A program made the position numbers and the translations under genes. From positions 930,001 through 994,000 of the forward strand of contig JAACJM010000005.1 of assembly GCA_013368315.1 (NCBI GenBank): 64,000 nt of DNA. The letters are read 5' to 3'. This stretch comes from Tetrapyrgos nigripes (lineage: Eukaryota; Basidiomycota; Agaricomycetes; Agaricales; Campanellaceae). Each line of letters starts with the position of its first letter. Position 1 is the first letter of the stretch. Below the pieces are notes generated by a model. The model was not told the origin of the DNA, did no database searches, and saw only the letters and a program-made list of their open reading frames with translations. Below are positions 12,883 to 24,400 of this stretch, piece after piece.

Positions 12883-14213
12883 AAATTTACGGGGTTATCA
12901 TAACCTTACTAGTTCATTATCTTTGGATGGTTTTCCTGATGTGACAGCAATGAGAATGATAGAAGATAGAAGGAAGAATAACAAAACGGCAACATAGAAA
13001 GGGAAAAAGAGAACAGGAACGAAATGAAACAAACAGGAAACAGAAAAAGATATGGATATGAGGGAGAGGACAGAATACGAATGAATACGAGAGAATGAGG
13101 AGGCGAGGACAGGATATCAGTAGGCAATGGGTTGGGTAGAGGGATGGGCATATGCATAGACAAGGACAGGTATGGGTTATAGACAAGAAAATGGAAGAGA
13201 GAAAAGATGGAGGAAAACACAAGGACCAAACATCAAAACTTCCAAAGGTAAAAAAAGAAAGAGAACAAAGACAAAAGGACAAGAAGAGACAAGGAAAATA
13301 CAACCGAAAAGACTTGGAAGACCCTCACCAGTTCTTGCCCCAACTACTATCTGGTTCCTGTCATCCCATTCTTGCCCAATGCCTGTAAGAAGACAACCTC
13401 ATACACCATGGTTGCATTAAGAGAGGACTTGACAAATTTGATGTGGCTACCCATCCTCCTTCCACCAAGGGATATGCAGAAGAGTTGCTAATGGGGTGGG
13501 TGGTTCTGAGTTATGACTCCGAAAGAAATGAGTAATCATCTTATCATCAGCGAGTACACAGCCACTGCATGCAGTTGAGTACTGGTGGTTGATGTAGGTG
13601 TTTGCACCTTCAGAGGCCTCCACTAATGAAGCAGCAACTATCAGCGTAGGGGTGACCAGTCAGGGCAGCTCACCGAGTAGGATGCTGAGTAGAGTGCGAT
13701 GTAGAGAAGAGCAGATAGAACTGGATATTGTTCTGATAGATATTCTACTTCACAGAGGGCTTTTATACTAAATAAATGCCTAGTAAATTGATAGACATAG
13801 CAAGAGACTAAGAGGTTATTGCCATTGGCTATGTTACTAACTAGAAAGATGCTACTGGCTACATAGAAGAATGAGTAATACTACATAATTTCCAGATAAC
13901 CAGTCATATGCATATCTGTGGAGTAAGTCCACTAATACTTAATAATAACATCATAGTATAATCATAAATGATTTCAGTCTCACATAACTACCTAAGTATA
14001 GAAGTACTAAGTACAGAGTATATGTTTCAACATCTGTTGTATAGTCAGCCACAGCATACACTATCGCTTGTTACTTATTCAATAATCTAGCATGCCAACC
14101 AATGTGGCAGTAGTCCTTGGACAGTTGACAAGCTCAAGAGCTTGCAAATCTGAAAAGGTATCACACCATTCTGCCATTCCTTATCTCATGTTTTCACTGT
14201 TGATGTTGTTTAG
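12883..14213. other. No supported gene; GA-rich segment
   Basis: 12950-13310 is strongly purine-rich on the plus strand and produces long but low-complexity frames on both strands. No protein motif is recognised. A short frame at 14092-14283 runs into the LTR and is not supported. Confidence 0.45.
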
Positions 14214-14599
14214 TGTCATGAACCTTTCATTCCTCATTCAAGAAACCCTCAGAAGGATTCTCAATCCTTCTTTATCTCTCTGATTGCCGCTACCCACTTT
14301 CCCCTAATGAGATTGACTTCTTCTGAGCTGGGTCATTTATTGCTCCATAGTTGTCTGTGGATCCCCTTAGATTGTGAGTGCATCATCATAAGACCTTAAT
14401 TTATCTTCTTGATTAATTCCTCTAGAAACACAGACATTATTTGTAAGAGCAGTATATATAGAGTAGGATACTCATCCTGTATCTTTACTCTAGTCTGGTC
14501 TTATCCCATGGACCTTGCCTTATTCTACTTGATTCTTTAGTGTCATCGTCACCTTGCCTAAATATCTTCGACTAGAGTAACCCTAAAGGCGACCTGACA
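14214..14599 (+). repeat. 5' LTR of the old Ty3 element
   Basis: Runs from TGTCATGAACC to GACCTGACA with a TATATATA box at 14453-14460. It matches 26120-26481 over its length with scattered substitutions and about 20 bases of indels near the 3' end. The bases just after it (AACCATACT) are nearly complementary to AGTCTGGT at 14492, hinting at the same self-priming arrangement as the younger element, but with mismatches. Confidence 0.85.
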
Positions 14600-14647
14600 T
14601 CAACCATACTCTCTTCTTCTCACTATTAGACTTGAAGAACCCCCTAG

Positions 14648-14782
14648 ATGACTACAAATGTGCCTACCTCTGGTGGCCCCTCAGACTATTCTATGGGTAC
14701 TACTCCAAATCCTATGGCCTTCAGAGGGATTACTACTCAAAACCCCTCTGATGGAGTTGGAGGATCTATGCATGCACCGCCC
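14648..14782 (+). pseudogene. Gag N-terminal fragment of the old Ty3 element
   Basis: The frame from ATG 14648 (MTTNVPTSGGPSDYSMG) runs to HAPP at 14782, where the nested transposon starts. Removing the nested element and one copy of the 6-base duplication rejoins it in frame with LQANPSPSHQTYNNPQ at 21476. This shows both pieces are one gag gene. The start lies 48 bases after the LTR. Confidence 0.75.
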
Positions 14783-15160
14783 TATGGAAACCCAGAAGGC
14801 CTCACTTGCTCCAGAGAGCCTTGCTCACTTTAAGTGATTCTGCCAATCAGTCAGCAGCACCAATAAGGAAATTGGACCCCCCACACCCTCTTACTTTGCC
14901 TTCCCTGTCTCTGATGGTACTTACGTGCCATCCCCAGATGACTGACACAAATTATGTATTATAGATAGTACGAGATACTGAAAATAAAGTTCTACTTGTA
15001 CATGATACGTATGTTATTTGAATAAAAAAGCCCAAAAAAAGCCTCACATTGCTCAAGGGCAGTGCTGATTAGTAACAATGAGACTGAGCAGGGATTTCCT
15101 TTTGATCTTATCTTATCAACTACAATGTACATGTACCTGTGAATCTATTTTATTACGCCT

Positions 15161-17227
15161 CTACTCATCGGAAGTAAATTCTACAGTACCATCAATCAAA
15201 TCACCATCTTCAATTTCAAGTCCAATACTGCCCCTCACTGCCCCCAAATAAGCAGCTTCTGCATCATGTTGTAAAGGTAAAAGGTCAACTATTGGCTCAG
15301 GCACGTCTTTGGGCAGTGCAGGACAAGGTTCCCAAATTTCCTCATAGCCTGCAAGACCCATTGTCTCCACAGTGGGAAGGTCAGTTTCAAACATTGCCAA
15401 CAGATCTTCATACACGTTCCAAACATTTTTGTGTGTGACGGTAGGTGATCCCAGTTGCTCATAAAATGTAGTAGCCTGTCGGTTGAACTCTGGAGGCACC
15501 AGTTCAAAAACAGGATGATCAGGAGGGGCATATAGCCTCTCTGCCTCGTGGATGTAGTCTGCCTCTGGGTCAATGAGGATCTACTGGGATGTGTGAATTC
15601 CAGGAAGTAAGTAAATACTGGTAACAAAATCATATGGCACTTACTTTGAAGTTGAGTGCATTGTAGCATTCAGGATATTCGTCAATATCATCAGGAGGCC
15701 TGTGAGGTAGAATTTTGTGCTTTTGGGCATGCTTAAGGGAGTTGTTGACACGGTAAACATAGGCATCAACTTCACGTTGCAGCCACGGAATAAAGACCCA
15801 TTTGAATACATTGCTAAAGAGTCATAATATGAGTGATTGTATGTAGGACTCAGACCTTTGCCAAAGATTACTCACTATTGGAGAGGGTGGTGTCAATCAT
15901 ATTCCACCACTCGACTTGATATGATATTTTCAAACTCAGGCATGAAGTTTCGTTGCAAATTTAACCAAGTGATCTGGCTAGATGAAAGTTCTCTACACCA
16001 GGATCACTTTGAGTTACCAGGGAAGTATCTGCCAAATGCTTCAATATGCATAATTGAGATATGCTGGAGAGGAACTTACAGCCATCTTTCTTGATAGTAT
16101 CAAGGTAGTAGCGAAAAATAAGTCAGGGGTTGGAGTTATTGTGCCAAACCCAGAAAACGGATCAATTCCTTATTCAATACTCAAATCAGTAGATTCTCAG
16201 AATAAATCTTCAATGATAACGAACCTGTATGTAGAGCAAGGCCATGCTTCTTGAGCTTGTCATACTGATCTACACATAGCATGTTGTTGGCGCCCACCGC
16301 CCAGAATTGCCGATGCTTGAGCCACAGTCTTCGACGTGCTCTCACCAGATCTGGCTCATATCGAGAAAAGTATGTTGAGCAGGCTATGTTCTATATACAT
16401 AGTGGCAACTGCATACTTACCTGGGGATGTAAAGGTGCTTGTTAGAGCTAGAGCGGTTTGTTAGAGGTTAGGAGCAATGAGTAGTAAGGGAAATCCTTTT
16501 TCTTGTAGGGCAAATTACAGGCCCTTTTATACTGTTCTAGATAGTACATGTGACTACTTATCTAAGAACTTCTGATGTATAGTAAGCGTAACTAACTAGA
16601 TTACTATCTAATCTATATCTAATCTAATGTTGATGGCTGCTTACTAATTTGCCAATTCAACAAAGTATTCCTCAATGACAGATCTATGTCAAGGATGATC
16701 GGATCAATCTAATGTCAAGCTGTGATATGAATAAATGACTTGCCTTTTCACTTCTTTCTTTAGATCATGACGAAAACGCCTCTTGATTCCTCTCGCACCA
16801 GCCACAGGATAATACTTACGGAGTTGCTGCATATCCTCCATAATATCCTCCACCTGTATATCTTGGGACAAAATGAGAAGCTTAACATTGAGCTGTAGTA
16901 AAATGCAAGAGAACACTCATTGGATGAATGCGATCTGTGTAATCCCAACTGTGAGCGCATGGATTGAAATCTCTTGATACTAGTAGACAGTAGTTAGATT
17001 CCGGTAATGTTGATGCATAGAAAGAAGTACTTATGCAAGTCTGTATTTCTCTTGATCGAAAATTTTGTCTTCCAAGAGAAACTGGGGAATTTTTTTATTG
17101 TCAAAGCCTCGAGTCCAGTATTTCCAAATGAGAGGTTCGAGTAGCTCGATGGGGGCTGCAAAGATACATCAATGAACAGTGAATCATACAAGTTTTCACA
17201 CGTACGATTAGGTTTATTGGCACCCAT
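15161..17227 (-). pseudogene. Integrase-core (rve-like DDE) transposase, decayed
   Basis: Starts at ATG 17225-17227 (MGANKPN, then an intron). The N-terminal part is helix-turn-helix-like (PPIELLEPL, YWTRGFDNKKIPQF), followed near 16800 by YYPVAGARGIKRR. The catalytic core follows: VRARRRLWLKHRQFWAVG, LCVDQYDKLKKHGLALHTG (first Asp) at about 16250-16350, IDPFSGF, RYYLDTIKKDG at 16090, and VTQSDPGVENF (second Asp) at about 16010. Downstream are an IPWLQ-type segment near 15780 and a conserved C-terminal tail ending at 15161. This order matches the integrase-core proteins common in basidiomycetes. Two in-frame TGA stops (16123-16125, where Arg is expected, and 15893-15895, where Trp is expected) and a frame change near 16145 make it a pseudogene. 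It presumably moved the nested element. Confidence 0.75.
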
Positions 17228-18149
17228 AGTACTGATTATACTGATGTACAATGCACAGGGAGGGAAATGAAATGAGAATGGAAAAGTTGGGGAATGAAGA
17301 TCAATGAGGCTTGAATTCCAGTACTTATACTAACTGATAGATTGTTTAGAAGAGTAATCTTTGCTGAGTGTTCCAGAAGAGTTCAAAACACAAGTTGAAC
17401 AGGGAATAAATGGTACAGGAGTGAAAATGACAAGCCTTGGTCATGCTAGCGTAAACTTGCATATCAGGTGCTCCCTTCAAATGATACTGGCTGCAGTGTT
17501 GTGCTGCAATGAGGACTATGGGCATTGTTATCAGTTACATTGGTGTAATAATTAGCCGTCTTGGCCCATCATACTTTGGATTTCTTCCTTGTAGTGCATG
17601 GTGAACAATGTGGACCATGCTGACTGGAGCTGCAATGAGGATTCCAATCAATTCACTCGGAATTTCTCTGTTAAGTGGCATAATTTGCTCAAAGTGAACA
17701 AGGCTAGTAACCATGCTGGTCAGTGCTGCGATAAGGATTCCAAGCTTTTTTTGTCTATTCACTTGAAGTTTATCTGTTGAGCAGCGTAATTTGCTGAAGA
17801 TGAATGAGGCAAGTAACCACACTGGTCAGTGCTGCAATGAGGATTCCAAGCTTTTTTTGTCCATTATCTTGGCATAATTTGCTTGAGATTTCTCCATTGA
17901 AATATGCAGCAGGGGTGTTTTATCATGTATCAACGCAAGGATTCCAAGTTCACCTGTGACGCCTCATGCTGATACCAAGGTCCAGTCTTACATAGCATAG
18001 CAGGACAACATCTTCAATCCTTGTGCCAGGTAGACATCGAATTACAATGAGCCTATTTTTCTGGCAGCATTGCTGAATTTGTGTATAAATACTGAAAGCT
18101 TATTTCTGATTTTGACATTGAACCTCAACTTCTCACTTCTCTGATCTCA

Positions 18150-19473
18150 ATGTCTTCTGCTGCTGAACTTAATGCTTTTACCAGCGACGATCGTGCTCCC
18201 GAGGCATTCATGTGTGAGCAAAGGGGATGCAATGTCCTTGTGCAAAAGGATGAGGAATGGGGATATTTCAAGAATCCTGCTAGTCGAGACAAGAGGACCT
18301 GCAAGGACTGCAAGCAGCACTACAAGAGTAGTGTGACAGAACATTGAGGCATGTCCTATTATGCTAACATCTACAGTCTTTGTTGTCAAGAGTAGCTAAC
18401 CCCGTCCTAGAGACCTTGCATCGCATGCAAAGTCATGCATCTGCAACGGCTCCAGTGTTCCGTGTCCCAGATACTAATGAAATTGCTGCAAGAGTGAATG
18501 CAGCCCAACGATCGGGTAAGTATCACTAATTTGATTTGAAATTATAGACACTGAATCTTGATTGATCAGGTGCCAGTCGGGAGATCAGTTGTGTAACTCT
18601 GATGAGTAGCTCAGGTATGTCCTTATGACTCTGTCCTTGTTTGCTTGATGCTTAAAACTTGTTTGATTTTTTTCCCCTGGATTTCCTTACTAGGCCCTCC
18701 CGTTGACCTCCCTTACTCAAGCTACAAATCTGCAGGCTCAAAATACAATGTAATAGCTGTTCCTAGACCACAGGCTACTGGCTATACTGCTGCTCATCAG
18801 AATCACATGGCTCAAACAGACTTGTGGCGTTCAAAAGCATATGCTGCAAGTGGCGAGACCATGTCTGTGAATGTTACAGTTGGATACCTCAAAGAGGGTA
18901 AGCCCAAGGAGACAATTTTGAGTGTGAGTGATCCAGTATGTCAAATATCAGTACTCGCTAACTGGTTTTGTACATACAGGGGCTTACAGATTCAATTAGG
19001 GACCTTGACGCCAACACAACTGTCCCTGAAATCAGTGCTGTTGTTGTGAACCTTATGAGGTTAAAAATTGATCAGATCGCAGCAAACATTCCCAAATTTC
19101 TCTTCAACTTTCAAGAAATCAATCTGCGCGAGACTTCAAATAAATTGCAAGTGGACATGGATGGTCCAACATTGGACCAACACCAACCATACTTTCAGCC
19201 TGCCTGCATGAAGGAAGACAAGAAAACACACCAACAGAAGTTTGTCTGGCCACCAACGCCCTTCTGTCTCATCTTGATCATCTCAGCGGAAGAGTGGGAT
19301 CGCTACCAGTCTGCCTTAGAGGAGCAGGAGCATAAAAAGGTATGGCTTTGCTCATTTGAATTTTATATGAAGTTTTGAATACTGAACTTCATATTAATGT
19401 CTTTTAGACGTTGCCACCACCTACCACTGTCACTTCAAGTATGACCTCGTGTCCATCTTCTAGAGTCCCTTGA
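18150..19473 (+). CDS. Zinc-finger companion protein of the nested transposon
   Basis: I do not recognise the family. The gene starts at ATG 18150. Exon 1 encodes a probable zinc-binding module: MCEQRGC, then WGYFKNP, then TCKDCKQHYK, giving C-x4-C ... C-x2-C. Further exons (about 18412-18516, 18571-18615, 18695-18924, 18980-19339) are joined by short GT-AG introns and encode PPVDLPYSSYKSAGSKYN, a Gln/Ala-rich stretch, a helical region (LMRLKIDQIAANIPKF) and WPPTPFCLILIISAEEWDRY. The simplest end is the TGA at 19471-19473, but an alternative splice could extend it to about 19790. It diverges from the integrase gene by about 920 bases inside the same inverted repeats, so a helper or regulatory role in transposition is a reasonable inference. 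A truncated paralogue of exon 1 lies at 21019. Confidence 0.55.
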
Positions 19474-19799
19474 AGTGTGCGTACCAAATTATGAACTTAA
19501 TACTTAGTCTAGAATGATGTTTCACAGATTCCCTCAACCACTTGGACAGCCACTGGTATCTCATCACGGAACACAGCACTTTCCGAGACTTCCGAAACAT
19601 CTTTTGCCATGTTTTCAGCCACAGTGGCAGATCTTCTTGGGACTGACAGCGATGCATGGACATCAATCAAGAGACTGTGTAGCATAAGTCCACTTCCTAC
19701 CAGTTCAGTGATGGTAACATTGAGAGCAGATTTAAAGGCTTTGCCTCAAAGCATCAGTGTAATATTTTTTGTACTTGGATGGGCTTGACACCTTTGGCA

Positions 19800-21018
19800 T
19801 AGAGGCAATGGGTATAGAAACTAGCAGAAAAATGGACTTAGTTACTAGTAGTATCCTGTCTTTCACTCGTTTTTTGATTACTTCCTTTTCTTTGGGTCAA
19901 AACAACTGAGCAAGCCACATTTATAAGCCAATTTGCGGAATTCCAATGATTGATGAATTGTCAACTGACAGGCATGAGTAGGGCTGCTCACCGTACTGTA
20001 TACGATTATGACTGTATACTGTACAGGAGGTTTACAGATACAGAAAGACCGTTCAGAGGGTTCTCAGAGCCTCAGTCAGTACATATACGGAATATAGTAT
20101 TAATGCTCAGATCTACGGCTAAGCTCTGTAGTAAATATGGATTGTCTAGTAAGATCATAAGGTAATTAGATACAGAAATTCAAATGTTGCAGACGGAAAA
20201 TGAATGTAGGATGATGAGAATCATCACATTATAGCTCATGAGCTAAAATTCAGAATATTTATTGTACAAGCTCCAGAATAACATTATAAAATCCACAACA
20301 CATTTAAATGCCTGATTGCATGCATTACCCATTGACCAAAGCTTAGAGTCCTAATCTCCCAGTCTCTGGAACATAATCAGACACATGCGTTGACCATGCC
20401 TCTGATTCTCATCACTGCACTTTCGCTTTACATCTGACACTCTTGATTTTTCGTAGTTAACTACCCTATGATATTAATGAAAGATAAATACCTACTACAG
20501 AACTTAGTAGTAGATCTATCTGTTGCCAGAGCTGGGTGAAAGTTGCCCTATGACACCAGAAGAAGCGTGGGACATCTGCCCTTCCAAATTGGGTAGTCAT
20601 TAGTCATCCAGAGATGGATCCCCCCATGCCTCTCCACATACCAGGTCCCTTTCTTATGACCTCCCGATCATGAGTGAAATGAGGAGAACTCCCAGAGATG
20701 TTGCCAGTGCTATTCAGATGAAATTGGCAGAGACTAAGTGTCAGATTTGGCTGGCGCTTCCCGCTGACACAATGCAGTGGGTCTGATGGTCTACCCTGCT
20801 TGACAGGACATTGTCCCTACCCTGCTGTTTCTGGCCACGCTGAAGCAGTCACAATTTCTACATTCAACTCCTGTGCATCTCAGTATTGATGTAAAAGTAA
20901 TGGTTCAGAGCAGAATGCCAAGCCCAGCTTGTCTGATGACTGATATTTCTGAGCCAACGTGTATTCTTTTCACGTTATATGAGTGCAAGAAAGCAAAGAT
21001 TTTTCCTTGTCTCACCAT
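19800..21018. other. Right non-coding part of the nested transposon
   Basis: AT-rich sequence with no consistent reading frame. It holds no feature I can name. Confidence 0.4.
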
Positions 21019-21212
21019 GTCATCTGCTGCTCAATTACCACATGGTTATGCCCCCCCAAAGTTTTATCTGTGAGCAGCAATGTTGTAGAAGGGTGGTCAA
21101 GACTCAAGACAAGTGCAGATTGTTCCAGGATCCTTATGGCCGCATCAAGTGAGTTTGCAAAGTATGCAAATGCTACTACCAAGGGAAACAAGAAGGGCAA
21201 CCTGTACAAGGT
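21019..21212 (+). pseudogene. Truncated second copy of the zinc-finger exon
   Basis: Begins MSSAAQLPHGYAPPKFYL and continues after a one-base frame change as CEQQCC ... LFQDPYGRIK ... CKVCKCYYQGK. This lines up residue by residue with the 18150 gene (MSSAAEL; CEQ..C; YFKNP; CKDCKQHYK). A GT donor follows at 21212, as in the parent. One TGA interrupts it at about 21148. It is a relic of a second gene copy inside the same transposon. Confidence 0.65.
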
Positions 21213-21469
21213 ATGAACTATCCACTCTCACTTCACCAGTACTAACCTTCCTTTACAAAACATAGAACACCAGCAACTTGAGCTCACTCCTTGGCATTCT
21301 AGTTCTTCATACTATCATGTACTTACCCTCCACAAACGCTCCATGCGTCCATCCTGTTAATCTCTCTATAGATTATATTACATATGCAGGGTGAGAGAGT
21401 CCTCGGGGTCCAATTCCTCACCAATCAAATGTGGATTGCTTAATGAGTGAGGCCTTCTGGGTTTCCATA

Positions 21470-24400
21470 CCGCCCCTGCAAGCTAATCCATCTCCCTCTC
21501 ACCAAACCTATAATAACCCTCAGGGGTATTACACCCCCAACTATAATCAGCTACTCCTCCAGACCATTTCTGGACTCCAGAATAATCAGATGGAACTTTT
21601 GCAAGAACTTCGGAATATGTGACAAACTATGGGCACCCAACAGGCTAGGACTGATGAAAGGGACAGTAGTAGCTGCTCTGGTGCTAAACTGAAACCTTTC
21701 AATGGGACTTCTGATGCAGTTGACCCTTTTCTTTCACAAATGTATCTCTGGTTTCTCAGAAACCCTTGCAAATTTGCTGATGACACTTCTCGATTCCTGG
21801 AGACAGTTGCTTTCATGATGGAAGGCACTGCTGCCCAGTGGGCGAGCAATTGAATTCGAAATTTTCAGGAAGAAGGAAATAACGAAAGTTATACAGATCT
21901 CTGTAGTGTGATTTGAAGGGAATTCACAGGAGATCAGATGGACATCACACAGTGAAAGCTGCAAAGTATCAAGCAAGGCACTGTGTTGGCTATGCAGTTC
22001 TTCCTCTCTTTCAAAGAGTGGAAGGAAGATGCAAAGCTGAATGAGGAGGGACTCATCATGCTATTGAAGCAGAACCTCCAGTTTGGAATTGTTCAAAGGA
22101 TCTATCAAATGGATCCTGTTCCTATTACCTATGCAGCCTGGAAAGCCACAGCAGTATGACTCGACCTTTGCGATCAGAGTGTTCGAACTCTTCAAAATGA
22201 CTCCAGAGGTATTCCTGCTAGTGGAAATACCTCTGTGGGAACACATTTACCACTGCCCAAATCCCAACAACCACTACCCAAAATGCTACTACAAGCATTG
22301 GGGCTCCATCGGAGGCACCAACAACTCATACTGGAATGGGAGTTACCTTTGGTGGGCAGGGAAAACCCATGGAAATCAATCGTACTAAAGCAAACAAAGG
22401 GACATGGGATGGGGTTCACAAGTGTTATGGGTGTGGGGAAGAAGGACACATCTCTAAGAATTGTCTGAATCGAGTCTCAAGCCTCATATGAAGCATGCAG
22501 GAAGTCTTGAAGACAGATGAAGCAAAGGAGGAGTTCCAGAAGCTTAGCGAGGATGCAGGTTTTTAAGGACCCGTAGGCAGAATGATATGCCACCTATGGA
22601 ATGATCAGTGTTTCATAACAAGTTTGCTTCATATAATCGATTTAGTGTCCTCACAAATGAAAGCGACTGGACTGAAACTGAAGACATATCTGAAAATCCC
22701 CTGGAGGATTCTCATAAAGATTCTCAACAAACTCCTAACCCTTTCTGATGCAAATGCCATACTCAAACTCCTTCATGCCTTCCTTCTTATATTCCACTGA
22801 AACGCAAAAAGAAAGTAGGACCCTATTGGGTGTACTGGAATGTGGTTGCTTGTTTGTTACAATGATGGGACCACTTATTGAGGGAGCATGAAGTAGATGA
22901 TGAACTAAGGTTTGATCTAGCTTCAATGCAACCCGATATGGCTCTTGCTGTACTCAGGGACCTCTGGACTCCAGCAAAATGGATTCATAAAATTAGGGGG
23001 GAATCTATCTTGCTCCCAGTCACAGTTGAGGCCTTGGATTCACTGATGCTCTTCTTGATTGTGGGGCCACAGGATGCTATATCAATCAAGACTTTGCTGT
23101 TAGGAATAATTTGTTCCTGGAATGTCTCTATCGACCAGTTCCAGTATACAATGCAGACAGAAAATTTGAATACAGAACCAAGCTACAACTAACTGTCGAC
23201 AACCACACAGAAGTTACTACGTTTGTGGTCACTAACACTGGCACAAACAATATTATCATTGGATTTAATTGGTTGAAACACCACAATCCATCAATAGATT
23301 GGAAGAAAGGGACCATCAAATTTGATAGGTGCCCTGGGGACTGCAAAAGGAAGAAACAATGAAAACTGGCAAGAAGGAGACGAAGAAGATATTGAAGAAG
23401 GGGATAGAATCTTTGTTGTGAACATGTGACCTGAAATCCCTCCAGAGTATATTCGTGCTACTGGTTCCATATCAGCTAATTTGGCTGCGCGACATGCTAC
23501 AGAGGAGGGAGCAAAATCTTTGGAAGAAATTGTACCAGGAGAATACCTCAGGGAGTTTCAACCTGTCTTTGAAAAAGAAGATTTTGATACCCTTCTGGAA
23601 TGATGAAAATGGGACCATGTGATCGAGTTAGTACCTGAGGTGGACCTGTTCAAAAGCAAGGTCTATCCCTTAGCTGCAAATGAACAGGGTCCACTGGACG
23701 ATTTCATCAAGGAACAACTGCGAACTGGAAGAATTTGAGCTTCGAAATCCCCTATATCTTCACCATTCTTCTTTGTCAAAAAGAAAGACAGAAAACTTCG
23801 TCCAGTTCAAGATTATCGAAAACTCAATTCCTTGACTATCAAAAATTGATACCCTATTCCATTGATTTCAGACACACTAAAATCTTTATGAAACTCAATG
23901 TAGGATGGGGATACAACAACATTCGAACCAAGGAAGGGGACGAACATAAAGCTGCATTTGTCACCAATTGAAGATTGTTCAAACCCCTCGTAATGTTTTT
24001 CAGCCTCACAAATTTGCCATCGACATTCCAAACCATGATGAACAAAATCTTTGCAGACCTTATCCAAGCAGGGACGATATCTTGATATTCTTGAAGGATA
24101 TGGACAAGCACATGAAAACCGTTCAAGAGGTTTTATGAATTCTAAAAATGCATAATCTCTACTTGAAACTGGAGAAGTGTGATTTCCATAAGGATGAAGT
24201 GGAATATTTGGGACTTATAGTGGGCAATGGGAAGATGAGGATGGACCCTGTCAAGGTCGAGGGAGTCTGCCAGTGGGAAACACCAACTTGTGTCAAAGAT
24301 GTTCAGAGCTTCTTAGGATTTACAAACTTTTATTGAAGGTTCATTAAAGACTATGCAAAGATGGCTCGTCCATTAAATAATTTGACACAAAAAGATGTAC

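Larger units (their letters stand above)
14783..21469. mobile_element. Integrase-type DNA transposon nested in gag
   Basis: Perfect 24-base terminal inverted repeats begin TATGGAAACCCAGAAGGCC at 14783-14806, with the reverse complement at 21446-21469. Weaker inverted similarity (AATTGGACCCC) continues to about 90 bases inside. CCGCCC is duplicated on both sides (14777-14782 and 21470-21475), a 6-base target duplication, and excision restores the host gag frame. The 6.7 kb element carries an integrase-like transposase pseudogene (minus), a zinc-finger companion gene (plus) and a broken second copy of that gene's first exon at the right end. Six-base duplications with an rve-type transposase are known from the IS3EU and Polinton groups. 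This element has no Polinton polymerase, so IS3EU-like is my best guess, not a firm call. Confidence 0.8.

Noticed and set aside
12909..13420. Overlapping frames of 80-130 codons on both strands
   Set aside because: The segment is purine-rich low complexity; the products are compositionally biased (Ser/Phe/Leu or Lys/Arg) with no motif.
14873..14940. Apparent gag continuation reading past the 14783 junction
   Set aside because: The inverted-repeat match with 21380-21469 and the CCGCCC duplication show this is the end of the nested transposon.
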